Assembly (NCBI GenBank): GCA_947311255.1
Contig: CAMZKL010000009.1
Location: forward strand, 1-42,932
Length of the DNA stretch: 42,932 bases
Direction: 5' to 3'
Source of the DNA: an uncultured Chlorobiota bacterium
Lineage (GTDB): Bacteria > Bacteroidota > Bacteroidia > Bacteroidales > JAADGE01
This document shows, piece after piece, positions 9,154 to 16,947 of this stretch. The notes beneath the pieces are model-generated. The model did no database searches, had not been told where the DNA came from, and was given only the letters and a program-made list of their open reading frames with translations. How positions within the stretch are numbered: the first letter of the stretch is position 1; each line of letters starts with the position of its first letter. The position numbers and the translations under genes are program-made.

Positions 9154-9855
9154 TTAATAAGATTCAGAAATTCGTTTTAGTTTAGTAATATCCAATAATT
9201 TAATTTGTCTTTTGTCTAATTCTATTAACTTGTCTTTTTTAAATTCTGACAATAATCTTATTACTGATTCTGTTGCTGTACCAACAATTCCGGCAAGTTC
9301 TTCTCTTGTCAAAGAAATTTTTAAATAATTGTTGGGATTAACACCAAAATTGGTGTGTAAAAGTAATAAAATCTCAGCGAGTCTTTCTCTTACATTCTTT
9401 TGTGCGATATCTAAAATATATTTATTGGCAAATCCTAATTCTTTGCACGATAATTTCATAACACTCATTGCAAACCCGGAATTGTCTTTTATTAATTTAA
9501 TAAAATGTGTTGCAGGAATAATACATATTGTACTTTCTTCAATAACTTTAGCTGTTGTACAAGCTAAGTCGCCCGAAATTATTGATCGAAATCCAAAAAT
9601 ATCACCTTTCTTGGAAAATCTAATTATTTGCTCTTTACCTTCTGTCCCAGTCTTATAATGCTTAACAATTCCTTCATTAATACAATAAACACCGGCAACT
9701 CTATTGTTCTCGCTGTATATTGTTTCTCCTTTTTTATATGTATTACAATTTTTCACATAAGCCAAAACATCAGTTTCATCTTTAGTTAAATGCCTGAAAA
9801 TATCATTTTTCACAAAACAATACTCGCAGTTTGGTATTTCGTTTTTTATAGTCAT
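9154..9855 (-). CDS. Crp/Fnr family transcription regulator
   Basis: A 233-residue regulator: cyclic-nucleotide-binding-like beta barrel (about 20-145; GETIYSENNRVAGVYCINEGIV, then GDIFGFRSIISGD) and a Crp-type helix-turn-helix at about 180-225 (SLTREELAGIVGTATESVIRLLSEF). Two cysteines near the N-terminus (Cys9, Cys12) and one at 36 recall Fnr-type sensors, but the full four-cysteine [4Fe-4S] set is not obvious. It is the first gene of a packed minus-strand cluster and probably controls it and/or the divergent OsmC gene. Confidence 0.92.
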   Translation of the reverse strand: MTIKNEIPNCEYCFVKNDIFRHLTKDETDVLAYVKNCNTYKKGETIYSENNRVAGVYCINEGIVKHYKTGTEGKEQIIRFSKKGDIFGFRSIISGDLACTTAKVIEESTICIIPATHFIKLIKDNSGFAMSVMKLSCKELGFANKYILDIAQKNVRERLAEILLLLHTNFGVNPNNYLKISLTREELAGIVGTATESVIRLLSEFKKDKLIELDKRQIKLLDITKLKRISESY

Positions 9856-9872
9856 TTTTTTAAATAGTAATG

Positions 9873-9880
9873 CAAAAATA
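9873..9880 (-). promoter_or_regulatory. Candidate -7 box (TATTTTTG) for the Crp-led operon
   Basis: Minus-strand TATTTTTG matches TAnnTTTG and lies 18 bases upstream of the regulator ATG. No convincing -33 box is seen. Confidence 0.35.
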
Positions 9881-9988
9881 CTAAATTTAATTTTGTACAG
9901 AATTTTATTTTCGGTTATTTTGTATTAATTTAGAAATTTAACTATATTGAAATAAACATATATAATTCATTAATTTATAATAAAAAAA

Positions 9989-10420
9989 ATGTCAGAAAAA
10001 ATAAGCACAAAATGGAAAGGTAATATGGCTTTTGAATGGGAAGTGAATGGCCATAAAATAATGATTGATGCAGTAGAAAAAGTAGGAGGAGAAAACAGAG
10101 GTGCAAGACCAAAAACTTTTATGCTTGCCTCCCTAGGGGGATGCACAGCAATGGATGTAATTTCTATCTTAAAAAAAATGAAAGTATCTGATTTATTAGA
10201 AGACTTTAATGTAGAAGTTTCTGGGGAGCTTACCGATGAACATCCAAAGCATTTTATTTCTATGCACGTTACTTATTTATTTACTCCGAAATCTGGAGTT
10301 GAACTTCCTATGAACAAAATTAAAAAAGCCATTAGTCTATCAGAAGAAAGGTATTGTGGAGTAAGTGAAGTTTATAGAAAAGCAAATGTTAAATTAACTT
10401 CTGAAATAGTTATATTGTAA
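9989..10420 (+). CDS. OsmC/Ohr family protein
   Basis: A 143-residue protein of the OsmC/Ohr fold, thiol-dependent peroxide-reducing enzymes. Both conserved cysteines are present: Cys52 in LASLGGCTAMDV and Cys123 in ERYCGVSE. An Arg of the active-site region (ENRGARPKTFML, 35-46) is also visible. Length is normal. It is transcribed divergently from the Crp/Fnr gene across 133 bases, which suggests redox- or stress-linked control. Whether it acts on organic hydroperoxides or another substrate cannot be told from sequence. Confidence 0.93.
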   Translation: MSEKISTKWKGNMAFEWEVNGHKIMIDAVEKVGGENRGARPKTFMLASLGGCTAMDVISILKKMKVSDLLEDFNVEVSGELTDEHPKHFISMHVTYLFTPKSGVELPMNKIKKAISLSEERYCGVSEVYRKANVKLTSEIVIL

Positions 10421-10422
10421 AA

Positions 10423-10477
10423 ATTAGAAATAGTTTAACTGCGGTTTCTTTCAGTTAAACTATTTTAATTTCTAATG
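10423..10477. terminator. Bidirectional hairpin between convergent osmC-like and phoD-like genes
   Basis: A 15-bp inverted repeat with one mismatch (GAAATAGTTTAACTG / CAGTTAAACTATTTT, arms 10427-10441 and 10452-10466) sits exactly between the two convergent stop codons and overlaps the end of the downstream gene. The T-run is weak, so efficiency is uncertain. Confidence 0.6.
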
Positions 10478-11833
10478 ATTCTTTTTAAAACTACGACTTC
10501 CATATTTTTCATATTTTATTTCATAGTCATTTATTTTTTTTCCTTCACTATCATAGAAAGTAATTGAAATAACCCTTTCTGTTCTTTTTCCTGTTATATT
10601 AAAAACAGAGAAGTTTTGTTGGTTTATTAAAGAACCTTCAACACGTAGAGAATTTATTTCGTTATCTTTTTTAGAAGCTGCACCAGAAGTAAAAGGAGAT
10701 GTAGTAATATCGTATATTAAAGGCTTATATGCTCTATCTAAAACACTAATTTCAGAATGATGTCTATCTCCTGTTAGAAAAATAACATTTCTTATTTCTT
10801 GACTGTGAATAAACTCAATAATCTCATTTCTTTCATTGGAAAATCCGAAATTAGAATAAACTTCAAACATTCCTGATGTTGTTAAAAACTGTCCCCCCAT
10901 TACAATAAATTTAAAATTTGCCTTACTTGAAACAATTGCATCTTTTAACCATTTAAGCTGTTCTTTTCCTAAAATTGTTTTATTTTCTGATTTTAAATTA
11001 TCAGGATCTCTGTAATACCTATTATCCAACATAAAAAAATCACAATCTCCCCATGTAAAATAAGATATTGCACCTTTTAAATCTCCAACACCATATGATG
11101 GATTTGCCCAAAATAATTTAAAAGCATCTAATGTCATATTTTTATTCCAAAAACTTTTATCAGAATCATTTGGTCCAAAATCATGATCGTCCCAAATAGC
11201 ATAGTTATGAACATTTGCTAATAATTTTTGCATCTCTTTTATAGAACGAGTGTGAGTATATCTATGAAGAATACCGGTTTTTGTATTAACATCAGCTTCC
11301 CGCAAATAAATATTATCGCCTCCCCAAATCATAAAATCAGGTTTTTTTTCTGATATTGCTTCATAAATTTGATAATCTCTTCCGTAACCTTTTCCTGGTC
11401 TATCATATTTTTTCTCATTAATAAAAGCTCCACTACCTGTAACAAAGTTAATCTCTGGAGGATCTGTTCTATATTGCCACAATTTAATTGTCTGAAATTC
11501 AGTCGGATAACTGAATACAATTTTAATATTGTTTATATATAAATCATAACTATATACATTACCAGGCTCAAGAACATCAGCAAGCAAATGTGCAGTATAT
11601 CCTTCTTCTTTTTTTGTAACAATAGAATTAGTCCAGTATTTATTACTAGTGCTTCCTTTTAAATAATATTGAACCTTAACCTCCGCACTTTTGTTTGTCT
11701 GTACCCACAACATAACCTCCTTCATTTCAGAATAACCAAGCATTGGTCCTGATTGGAGTAGGGATTTTTGAGCATATATAAAATTATACTGAATAAATAT
11801 GAATACAAAAAATAATACAAATCTTAATTTCAT
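10472..11833 (-). CDS. Secreted PhoD-like metallophosphatase
   Basis: A 453-residue protein with a signal peptide (about 1-21, ending IYAQ), a small N-terminal beta domain (about 25-115) and a PhoD-type metallophosphatase domain. Metal/active-site motifs: WGGDNIYLRE, IWDDHDFGPND and LTGDRHHSEI. These belong to the alkaline phosphatase D-like family of phosphodiesterases/phosphatases exported to the periplasm or outside. It is single and convergent with the osmC-like gene. The substrate is not known; no phosphate-regulon neighbours are present. Confidence 0.9.
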   Translation of the reverse strand: MKLRFVLFFVFIFIQYNFIYAQKSLLQSGPMLGYSEMKEVMLWVQTNKSAEVKVQYYLKGSTSNKYWTNSIVTKKEEGYTAHLLADVLEPGNVYSYDLYINNIKIVFSYPTEFQTIKLWQYRTDPPEINFVTGSGAFINEKKYDRPGKGYGRDYQIYEAISEKKPDFMIWGGDNIYLREADVNTKTGILHRYTHTRSIKEMQKLLANVHNYAIWDDHDFGPNDSDKSFWNKNMTLDAFKLFWANPSYGVGDLKGAISYFTWGDCDFFMLDNRYYRDPDNLKSENKTILGKEQLKWLKDAIVSSKANFKFIVMGGQFLTTSGMFEVYSNFGFSNERNEIIEFIHSQEIRNVIFLTGDRHHSEISVLDRAYKPLIYDITTSPFTSGAASKKDNEINSLRVEGSLINQQNFSVFNITGKRTERVISITFYDSEGKKINDYEIKYEKYGSRSFKKNH

Positions 11834-12219
11834 CTTTTTATGTTTTTAGAAAATGCAAATATCATAAAAAAAATTGATTTATTCAGTTAAATAATTGTTA
11901 ACAACTAATATATTTAAAATTTATTCAATAGGTCAAAAATTTTATAAACATATGTATAATATTGATTTAATGAAGAATATGGATGTAACACACTGTCAAA
12001 ATTATAAAAATACGCATTGTTGATAAACTTTTTTCAAAAAAACTTGCAAATAAAAAAAATAGCTGTATGTTTGCGCCCGCATTTAAAAAAACGATAAACA
12101 ACTGACGCATTACCCTCCTGATTTACAGACTATTACCGTTTTATAAAAGCAAAAATGCTCAAAATGAATATTGGATATTTAAATAAACCAGTATTCTATT
12201 ATTAACGAAATTAACATTT
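11834..12219. other. Divergent intergenic region between phoD-like and lysozyme genes
   Basis: 386 bases without a credible gene. It holds the lysozyme promoter (separate entry) and very AT-rich sequence. A weak GATATTTG minus-strand box at 11857-11864 could serve the phosphatase gene. Confidence 0.5.
12043..12073 (+). promoter_or_regulatory. Bacteroidota-type promoter for the lysozyme gene
   Basis: CTTG at 12043-12046, exactly 19 bases, then TATGTTTG at 12066-12073: a good match to TTTG-N19-TAnnTTTG. The predicted leader to the ATG at 12220 is about 140 bases, unusually long for this window. Confidence 0.6.
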
Positions 12220-12822
12220 ATGAAATTTTATTTAAAAACATCAATCTTTTTTGTACTAAGTATGTTATTTGCATCAAATTCCATTTTTGAAAGCGTTTTG
12301 TTTTCAAAATCAGAAACTATTTCTGCAAAACAAGAAGTAAAGCAAGCAGAGAAAAATTATATAAGCAAATATCAGTTTGACAAAGGATATGAAGAAGCAA
12401 TTGAGTTTATTAAAAAACATGAAGGCTTTGCAGGAGGAAAAGTATATTTTGATGCTTCTGGAATAAAAACAATCGGATATGGACACAGAATAAAAAATGG
12501 AGAAGTTTTTCCTGAAAAAATTTCTCAAAAAGAAGCTGAAAATATCCTAAGAAAAGATTTTGATAAGGCAGTATGGTATGCTGAAAAAGAAACTAATACA
12601 GAAGGTTATAAAAAAATTGTTATTGCTCATTTTATATATGCAAAAGGAATTGGTAATTTTTTAAGAAGTACTTTCAAAAAGAAAGTTTTTTCAGGAGAAT
12701 CAATAGATGAAGAACTAAAAAAATGGTGTTATTATAGAGGTACTAATGGTGAACCTGTAAGAAGTGAATATATATACAAAATAAGACTTTGGGAAATTGA
12801 AATGTATAATAGAGAATCATAG
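12220..12822 (+). CDS. Exported GH24 (T4-type) lysozyme
   Basis: A 200-residue muramidase-like protein. A hydrophobic signal/anchor (about 5-24) precedes a spacer and a GH24 domain (about 55-195). The E..D..T catalytic arrangement is visible: Glu68 (KKHEGF), Asp78 (YFDASG) and Thr84 (KTIGYGH), with spacing close to that of T4 lysozyme (Glu11, Asp20, Thr26). It would cleave peptidoglycan in the periplasm or outside. No phage genes surround it, so it is more likely a cell-wall remodelling or antagonism enzyme than a prophage endolysin. It ends in TAG, which matters for reading the hybrid-kinase stop as a true stop. Confidence 0.88.
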   Translation: MKFYLKTSIFFVLSMLFASNSIFESVLFSKSETISAKQEVKQAEKNYISKYQFDKGYEEAIEFIKKHEGFAGGKVYFDASGIKTIGYGHRIKNGEVFPEKISQKEAENILRKDFDKAVWYAEKETNTEGYKKIVIAHFIYAKGIGNFLRSTFKKKVFSGESIDEELKKWCYYRGTNGEPVRSEYIYKIRLWEIEMYNRES

Positions 12823-12843
12823 TTTTCGTCTAAAAATAATATC

Positions 12844-13005
12844 TTAAGGGGACTTCTAAAAATTCATTTCTATCAAGAAACAAAATATAACAAATAAGAT
12901 GCGGCTAATATTTTTTATTTAATAGTGATCTATTTTAAATAAAATATTAGGAAGTCAGATTGTTTGTTATATTTGTTCCCAAAGGGTTTTTAGAAGTCCC
13001 CTTAA
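12844..13005. mobile_element. MITE-like 162-bp palindromic element
   Basis: Perfect 19-bp terminal inverted repeats (TTAAGGGGACTTCTAAAAA at 12844-12862 and its complement at 12987-13005) enclose sequence that is itself an imperfect palindrome almost to the centre, for example AACAAAATATAACAAAT against GTTTGTTATATTTGTT, and CTAATATTTT against AAAATATTAG. There is no ORF. TTAA at both ends could be a 4-bp target duplication or part of the repeat. It sits between the lysozyme stop and its terminator, as if inserted there. Confidence 0.75.
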
Positions 13006-13008
13006 TTA

Positions 13009-13043
13009 AAATCCTTACAAAATCTGTAAGGATTTTTTCTTTT
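13009..13043 (+). terminator. Intrinsic terminator of the lysozyme gene
   Basis: Stem AATCCTTACA / TGTAAGGATT (13010-13019 and 13025-13034), 5-base loop, followed by TTTTCTTTTT. It is now about 190 bases from the lysozyme stop because of the palindromic insert. Confidence 0.88.
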
Positions 13044-13400
13044 TATGACATAATAAGCCAATGTTACAAATAACAAAAACCATTTACATCTAATATAATT
13101 ATTCTTACACTACTTAATCGTCTGTTTATAAAAAAACTGATTAGAAAGATGAATAATTGTTTTTTTTTAAACTTTGTTAACCTAATATTTTATTGTATCT
13201 TAATATGTGGCAAATTTTTTGTACATAGTAAATATTAACTAGTGTTAAAAAAATTTAAAGTCTAAAATAACTGGCTGTGTGACTAAACATAAAACGTATA
13301 AATCAAAATATAATTAAAATAGACTAAAAAAGGCTTATATGCGTGGTTTTTGCTTTTGCAAAAAATCTATGTGACCTTTTTAAACTATAAACAAAGACAC
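13044..13400. other. AT-rich intergenic region before the second PP2C sensor gene
   Basis: About 357 bases with no credible ORF, RNA gene or repeat. The closest promoter-like word is TAAACTTTG at about 13168-13176, which has one base too many in the spacer of TAnnTTTG. Confidence 0.4.
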
Positions 13401-16400
13401 ATGAAAAAATATTTCCTATTTTTTATAATAATAGTAATTATACCAATTACTTTATTTTCTCAAATTAATAAGGATGGGCTTCCTATTATTGAAAAATATA
13501 CAGATGCTGATTATGGTGAGGCTGGGCAAGTATGGGCAATTGCTCAAGACAAACGTGGCATTATGTATTTTGGAAATAATTATGGTCTAAAAACTTATGA
13601 TGGTAAGAAATGGAAAGATTACAACAACCCACACAGTACTATGATAAAGTCTCTTGCTATTGACGACAACGGATTAGTTTACTACGGAGCTGAAAGTGAC
13701 TTTGGAATTATGGAACCAAACTCAATAGGGGAATTGAAATTCCACTCCTTTTATTTAGACAAACATACCGGAGAGATAAATAATTTTGGATCAATATGGA
13801 AAACATTACTATCTGATAATAAAATTTTCTTTCAATCATTTGAAAAACTTCATTATTGTAATTTGCCAATAGAATTTGATGATAAAGGTAAACTAGTAAA
13901 TGAAATACATACTATCTCTCCAAAGACAAAATTTCATTTATCTTTTTCAGTAGATAATGAATTTTATATTAGAGAATGGGAAAGAGGATTGTATAGGGTA
14001 ACAGACAATCAGATGGAACTAATTCCAGGAGGAGAAATGTTTGCTTTGTTAAAAGTCTATGTTATGCTTCCTTATGATAAAACAAGAATTTTAATAGGGA
14101 CTCAAGAAAAAGGATTTTTTCTTTATGATAAAACAAAAACTAAAAATGCAATTACTCCCTTTAATATTAAAGGATACGATAAAACAATAATAGAAAGTTT
14201 TATATATTCTGGACAAATACTTTCAAATGGTAATTTTGCTATTGCAACAAGAGCAAATGGTATTTTTATTTTTAATAAAAAAGGCCAAATTACAAATCAT
14301 TTAAACGAAGCAACTTCTGGAATTCCTCAACAATTTGTATTATCAATGTATTCAAACAAAAATGACCCCAGTGGAATTTTATGGTTTTTCTCACAAGAAA
14401 ATGGAATTTATAAAGTTGACATGTCAGGAGTTTTTAATTTATGGAACGAAAAAACTGGGTTAGAAGGTAGTGTTGACAATATAATACGTTTTAAAGGCAA
14501 ACTTTATGTTACGGCAAGCCCTTTTTTATATTATCTTAAAGAAAACAGAAAGTCAAATTCTAATTTTGTTAAAATATACGGTGAACCATATTATAATATT
14601 TGGGATATGTGCAAATTTATTGTTCCTGGAACTAACGAACAAAAACTGTTAATGGGAACACCTTCCGGATTATTTGAGGTTGCCGACACAATAGTAAATA
14701 CTATACTTAAAGAAGGGCATATTTTTACAATGTTCCAATCAATAAATAATCCTGAAAGATTATACTTTGGCAATAAACAGGGATTAAGTTATTTAACATA
14801 TAAAAATAATAAATGGAGTAAACCTATAAGACAAAAATCAATTTTATACCCTATAAAAAACATCTTAGAAACAAAAGAATATATTGCCAATGGCTCTCCA
14901 AATAGAGGGGTTCTTTTAATAAAAGACTTCAATAGTAAATTTTCAACTTTAATAGACTCGTCAAGGGGATTACCTCTTTTAGGAGAAGATTTTAGTTTAC
15001 AAAAAATAAATAATAAAATTGTTATTGCATCAGGCGGAGGTCTTTTCGCGTTTAAAGACACATCAGAAGTTGAACCATTTGATTTTTTCGGCAAAGATTT
15101 ATGTAATAAAACAACAGGAGTTTTTCGTATAACAGAAGACCAAGATGGTTATTGGATGTCAGTTTTTAAAACAGAAGATCAAACAGCAAAACATAGATTA
15201 CTTAGATTTAAAGGAAAAGTAAATCCTAAAAAAGATAGTGCTTTTGCTAAAATCCTACCTCAAAAAATTACTTTTAGTATATATCCTGACGGAGATTATG
15301 TATGGGTAGCAAATGAAAAAGGTCTCTATAAGTTTAATAAAAAGATAGATAAAAATTACAAAGCCAAATTTTATACTTTAATTTCAAAAGTACAAACAAA
15401 AAATGACTCGCTCTTATTTGCTGACAGTTACAAACAATCTACCGATAGTGGACTGCTTATTGTTAACACACAAGACATAAATAATATTCCGAAATTAGAT
15501 TTTAAAAACAATGAACTAAATTTTGAATGGGCAGCACCATTCTTTGAAAAAGAAGATGAGACATTATTCAGTTTTAGGTTATTAGGAGAATCGGCTAAAT
15601 GGTCAAAATGGAATAAAAAAAATGATACTAGATTCACAAATCTATATGAGGGAGATTATACTTTTGAGGTAAAAGCAAAGAATATTTATAATGTAGAAAG
15701 CGTAGTTGCACAATACAGCTTTTCTGTTTTGCCTCCATGGTACAGAACAATTTGGGCTTATGTTATATTTGGCATTTTGGGTATTTTACTAGTTTTACTC
15801 TTAATAAAACTATATACAAAAAAGCTAAAACGCGAAAACGAAAAATTGGAACAAACTGTTAAAGAAAGAACCTCAGAAATTAGGCAACAAAATGAAGAGA
15901 TTACTGCTCAAAGAGATGAAATTCATGCACAAAAAGAAGAGGTTGAAAAATCAAAAGCAAAGATTGAAAAACAGCAAAAAAGCATATTAGATAGTATCCA
16001 TTATGCTTCCAGAATTCAAGAAGCTGTGTTGCCACCAGAAGAGTTCTTAAAAGAAATACTTGGAGAACATTTTGTTCTTTTCAAACCTAGAGATATAGTA
16101 AGTGGAGACTTTTATTGGGCAACAAAAAGAGGAAACAAAACAGTTATTGTTGCAGCAGACAGCACAGGACATGGTGTTCCAGGTGCATTCATGAGTATGT
16201 TAGGAATTTCCTTCTTAAATGAAATTGTTAATAAAGAGGAAGTTTTACAGGCAAATCAAATTTTGAATAGGTTAAGAGAAAATGTTAAACGTTCCTTGAG
16301 ACAAACAGGAAAAGACAATGAAGCTAAAGATGGAATGGATTTGGCTTTATGCATTATTGACACTGATGAAATGACTCTTCAATTTGCGGGAGCATATAAT

Positions 16401-16754
16401 CCTTTATATATTTTAAGAGACGGTGAAATTTCGAGAGTTAAAGCAGATAGAATGCCAATAGGTATATATCTTAGAGAAAAAGAATCTTTCACAAATAATA
16501 TTGTTAAAATTCAAAAAGGAGATTTACTCTATATTTTTTCTGATGGATATGTTGATCAATTTGGAGGTGAGAAAGATTCTAAAATTAGATCTGCTAAGTT
16601 TAAAGAACTGCTTATTGAAAATCATAAAAAGCCTTTGGAAGCTCAAAAAGCTGGTTTAGTTGAATTTTTAGATTTTTGGATGAACCATGTTGATAAAACA
16701 GGAAGAAAATACAAACAAGTAGATGATATTTTAGTTATTGGTATTGAAATATAA
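13401..16754 (+). CDS. Second periplasmic sensor fused to a PP2C (SpoIIE-like) phosphatase
   Basis: A 1117-residue product from the ATG at 13401; the frame is open 51 bases further, but only this ATG begins a proper signal peptide (MKKYFLFFIIIVIIPITLFSQ). Order: signal peptide, divergent propeller repeats (about 25-680), Y_Y_Y domain (about 690-775), one membrane segment (about 783-803), a long coiled coil rich in E/Q/K (about 803-865), and a PP2C/SpoIIE phosphatase (about 890-1117). Metal-site motifs are SGDFYW (901-906), AADSTGHGVPG and FSDGYVDQ. The sensor part is very different from the other phosphatase at 5369-8626, while the output domains are closely similar, so they likely answer different signals through the same kind of output. 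Confidence 0.92.
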   Translation: MKKYFLFFIIIVIIPITLFSQINKDGLPIIEKYTDADYGEAGQVWAIAQDKRGIMYFGNNYGLKTYDGKKWKDYNNPHSTMIKSLAIDDNGLVYYGAESDFGIMEPNSIGELKFHSFYLDKHTGEINNFGSIWKTLLSDNKIFFQSFEKLHYCNLPIEFDDKGKLVNEIHTISPKTKFHLSFSVDNEFYIREWERGLYRVTDNQMELIPGGEMFALLKVYVMLPYDKTRILIGTQEKGFFLYDKTKTKNAITPFNIKGYDKTIIESFIYSGQILSNGNFAIATRANGIFIFNKKGQITNHLNEATSGIPQQFVLSMYSNKNDPSGILWFFSQENGIYKVDMSGVFNLWNEKTGLEGSVDNIIRFKGKLYVTASPFLYYLKENRKSNSNFVKIYGEPYYNIWDMCKFIVPGTNEQKLLMGTPSGLFEVADTIVNTILKEGHIFTMFQSINNPERLYFGNKQGLSYLTYKNNKWSKPIRQKSILYPIKNILETKEYIANGSPNRGVLLIKDFNSKFSTLIDSSRGLPLLGEDFSLQKINNKIVIASGGGLFAFKDTSEVEPFDFFGKDLCNKTTGVFRITEDQDGYWMSVFKTEDQTAKHRLLRFKGKVNPKKDSAFAKILPQKITFSIYPDGDYVWVANEKGLYKFNKKIDKNYKAKFYTLISKVQTKNDSLLFADSYKQSTDSGLLIVNTQDINNIPKLDFKNNELNFEWAAPFFEKEDETLFSFRLLGESAKWSKWNKKNDTRFTNLYEGDYTFEVKAKNIYNVESVVAQYSFSVLPPWYRTIWAYVIFGILGILLVLLLIKLYTKKLKRENEKLEQTVKERTSEIRQQNEEITAQRDEIHAQKEEVEKSKAKIEKQQKSILDSIHYASRIQEAVLPPEEFLKEILGEHFVLFKPRDIVSGDFYWATKRGNKTVIVAADSTGHGVPGAFMSMLGISFLNEIVNKEEVLQANQILNRLRENVKRSLRQTGKDNEAKDGMDLALCIIDTDEMTLQFAGAYNPLYILRDGEISRVKADRMPIGIYLREKESFTNNIVKIQKGDLLYIFSDGYVDQFGGEKDSKIRSAKFKELLIENHKKPLEAQKAGLVEFLDFWMNHVDKTGRKYKQVDDILVIGIEI

Positions 16755-16811
16755 TAATTACTAAAATATTGTTAATCATTTATATATAAAGGCACTATAC
16801 TTTTAGGAACT

Positions 16812-16838
16812 TAAGTCGATTTGAAAATCGACTTTTTT
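16812..16838 (+). terminator. Intrinsic terminator of the second PP2C sensor gene
   Basis: Perfect 10-bp stem AAGTCGATTT / AAATCGACTT with a tight loop and a following run of six T. Active on the plus strand only. Confidence 0.88.
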
Positions 16839-16947
16839 CCTATTTACATTTTTAAGGCATACCAAATTAGATATTTTTTTAGTTATTTATTTGGGTAAAT
16901 GATATTTTTCTCCCTCCAATATCAACATAGGCTCAGTATATTTACAT

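Noticed and set aside
9329..9658. 109-codon plus-strand ORF
   Set aside because: It is antisense to the Crp/Fnr gene, whose domains are clear; there is no sign of independent coding.
12220..12822. Prophage lysis gene
   Set aside because: No holin, tail, capsid, terminase or integrase genes are around it, and it has its own signal peptide, promoter and terminator.
13350..13400. Upstream TTG start for the second PP2C sensor
   Set aside because: It would put 17 non-signal residues before a perfect signal peptide that begins at ATG 13401.
14789..15094. 101-codon minus-strand ORF
   Set aside because: It is antisense to the propeller region of the second PP2C sensor gene and has no recognisable features.
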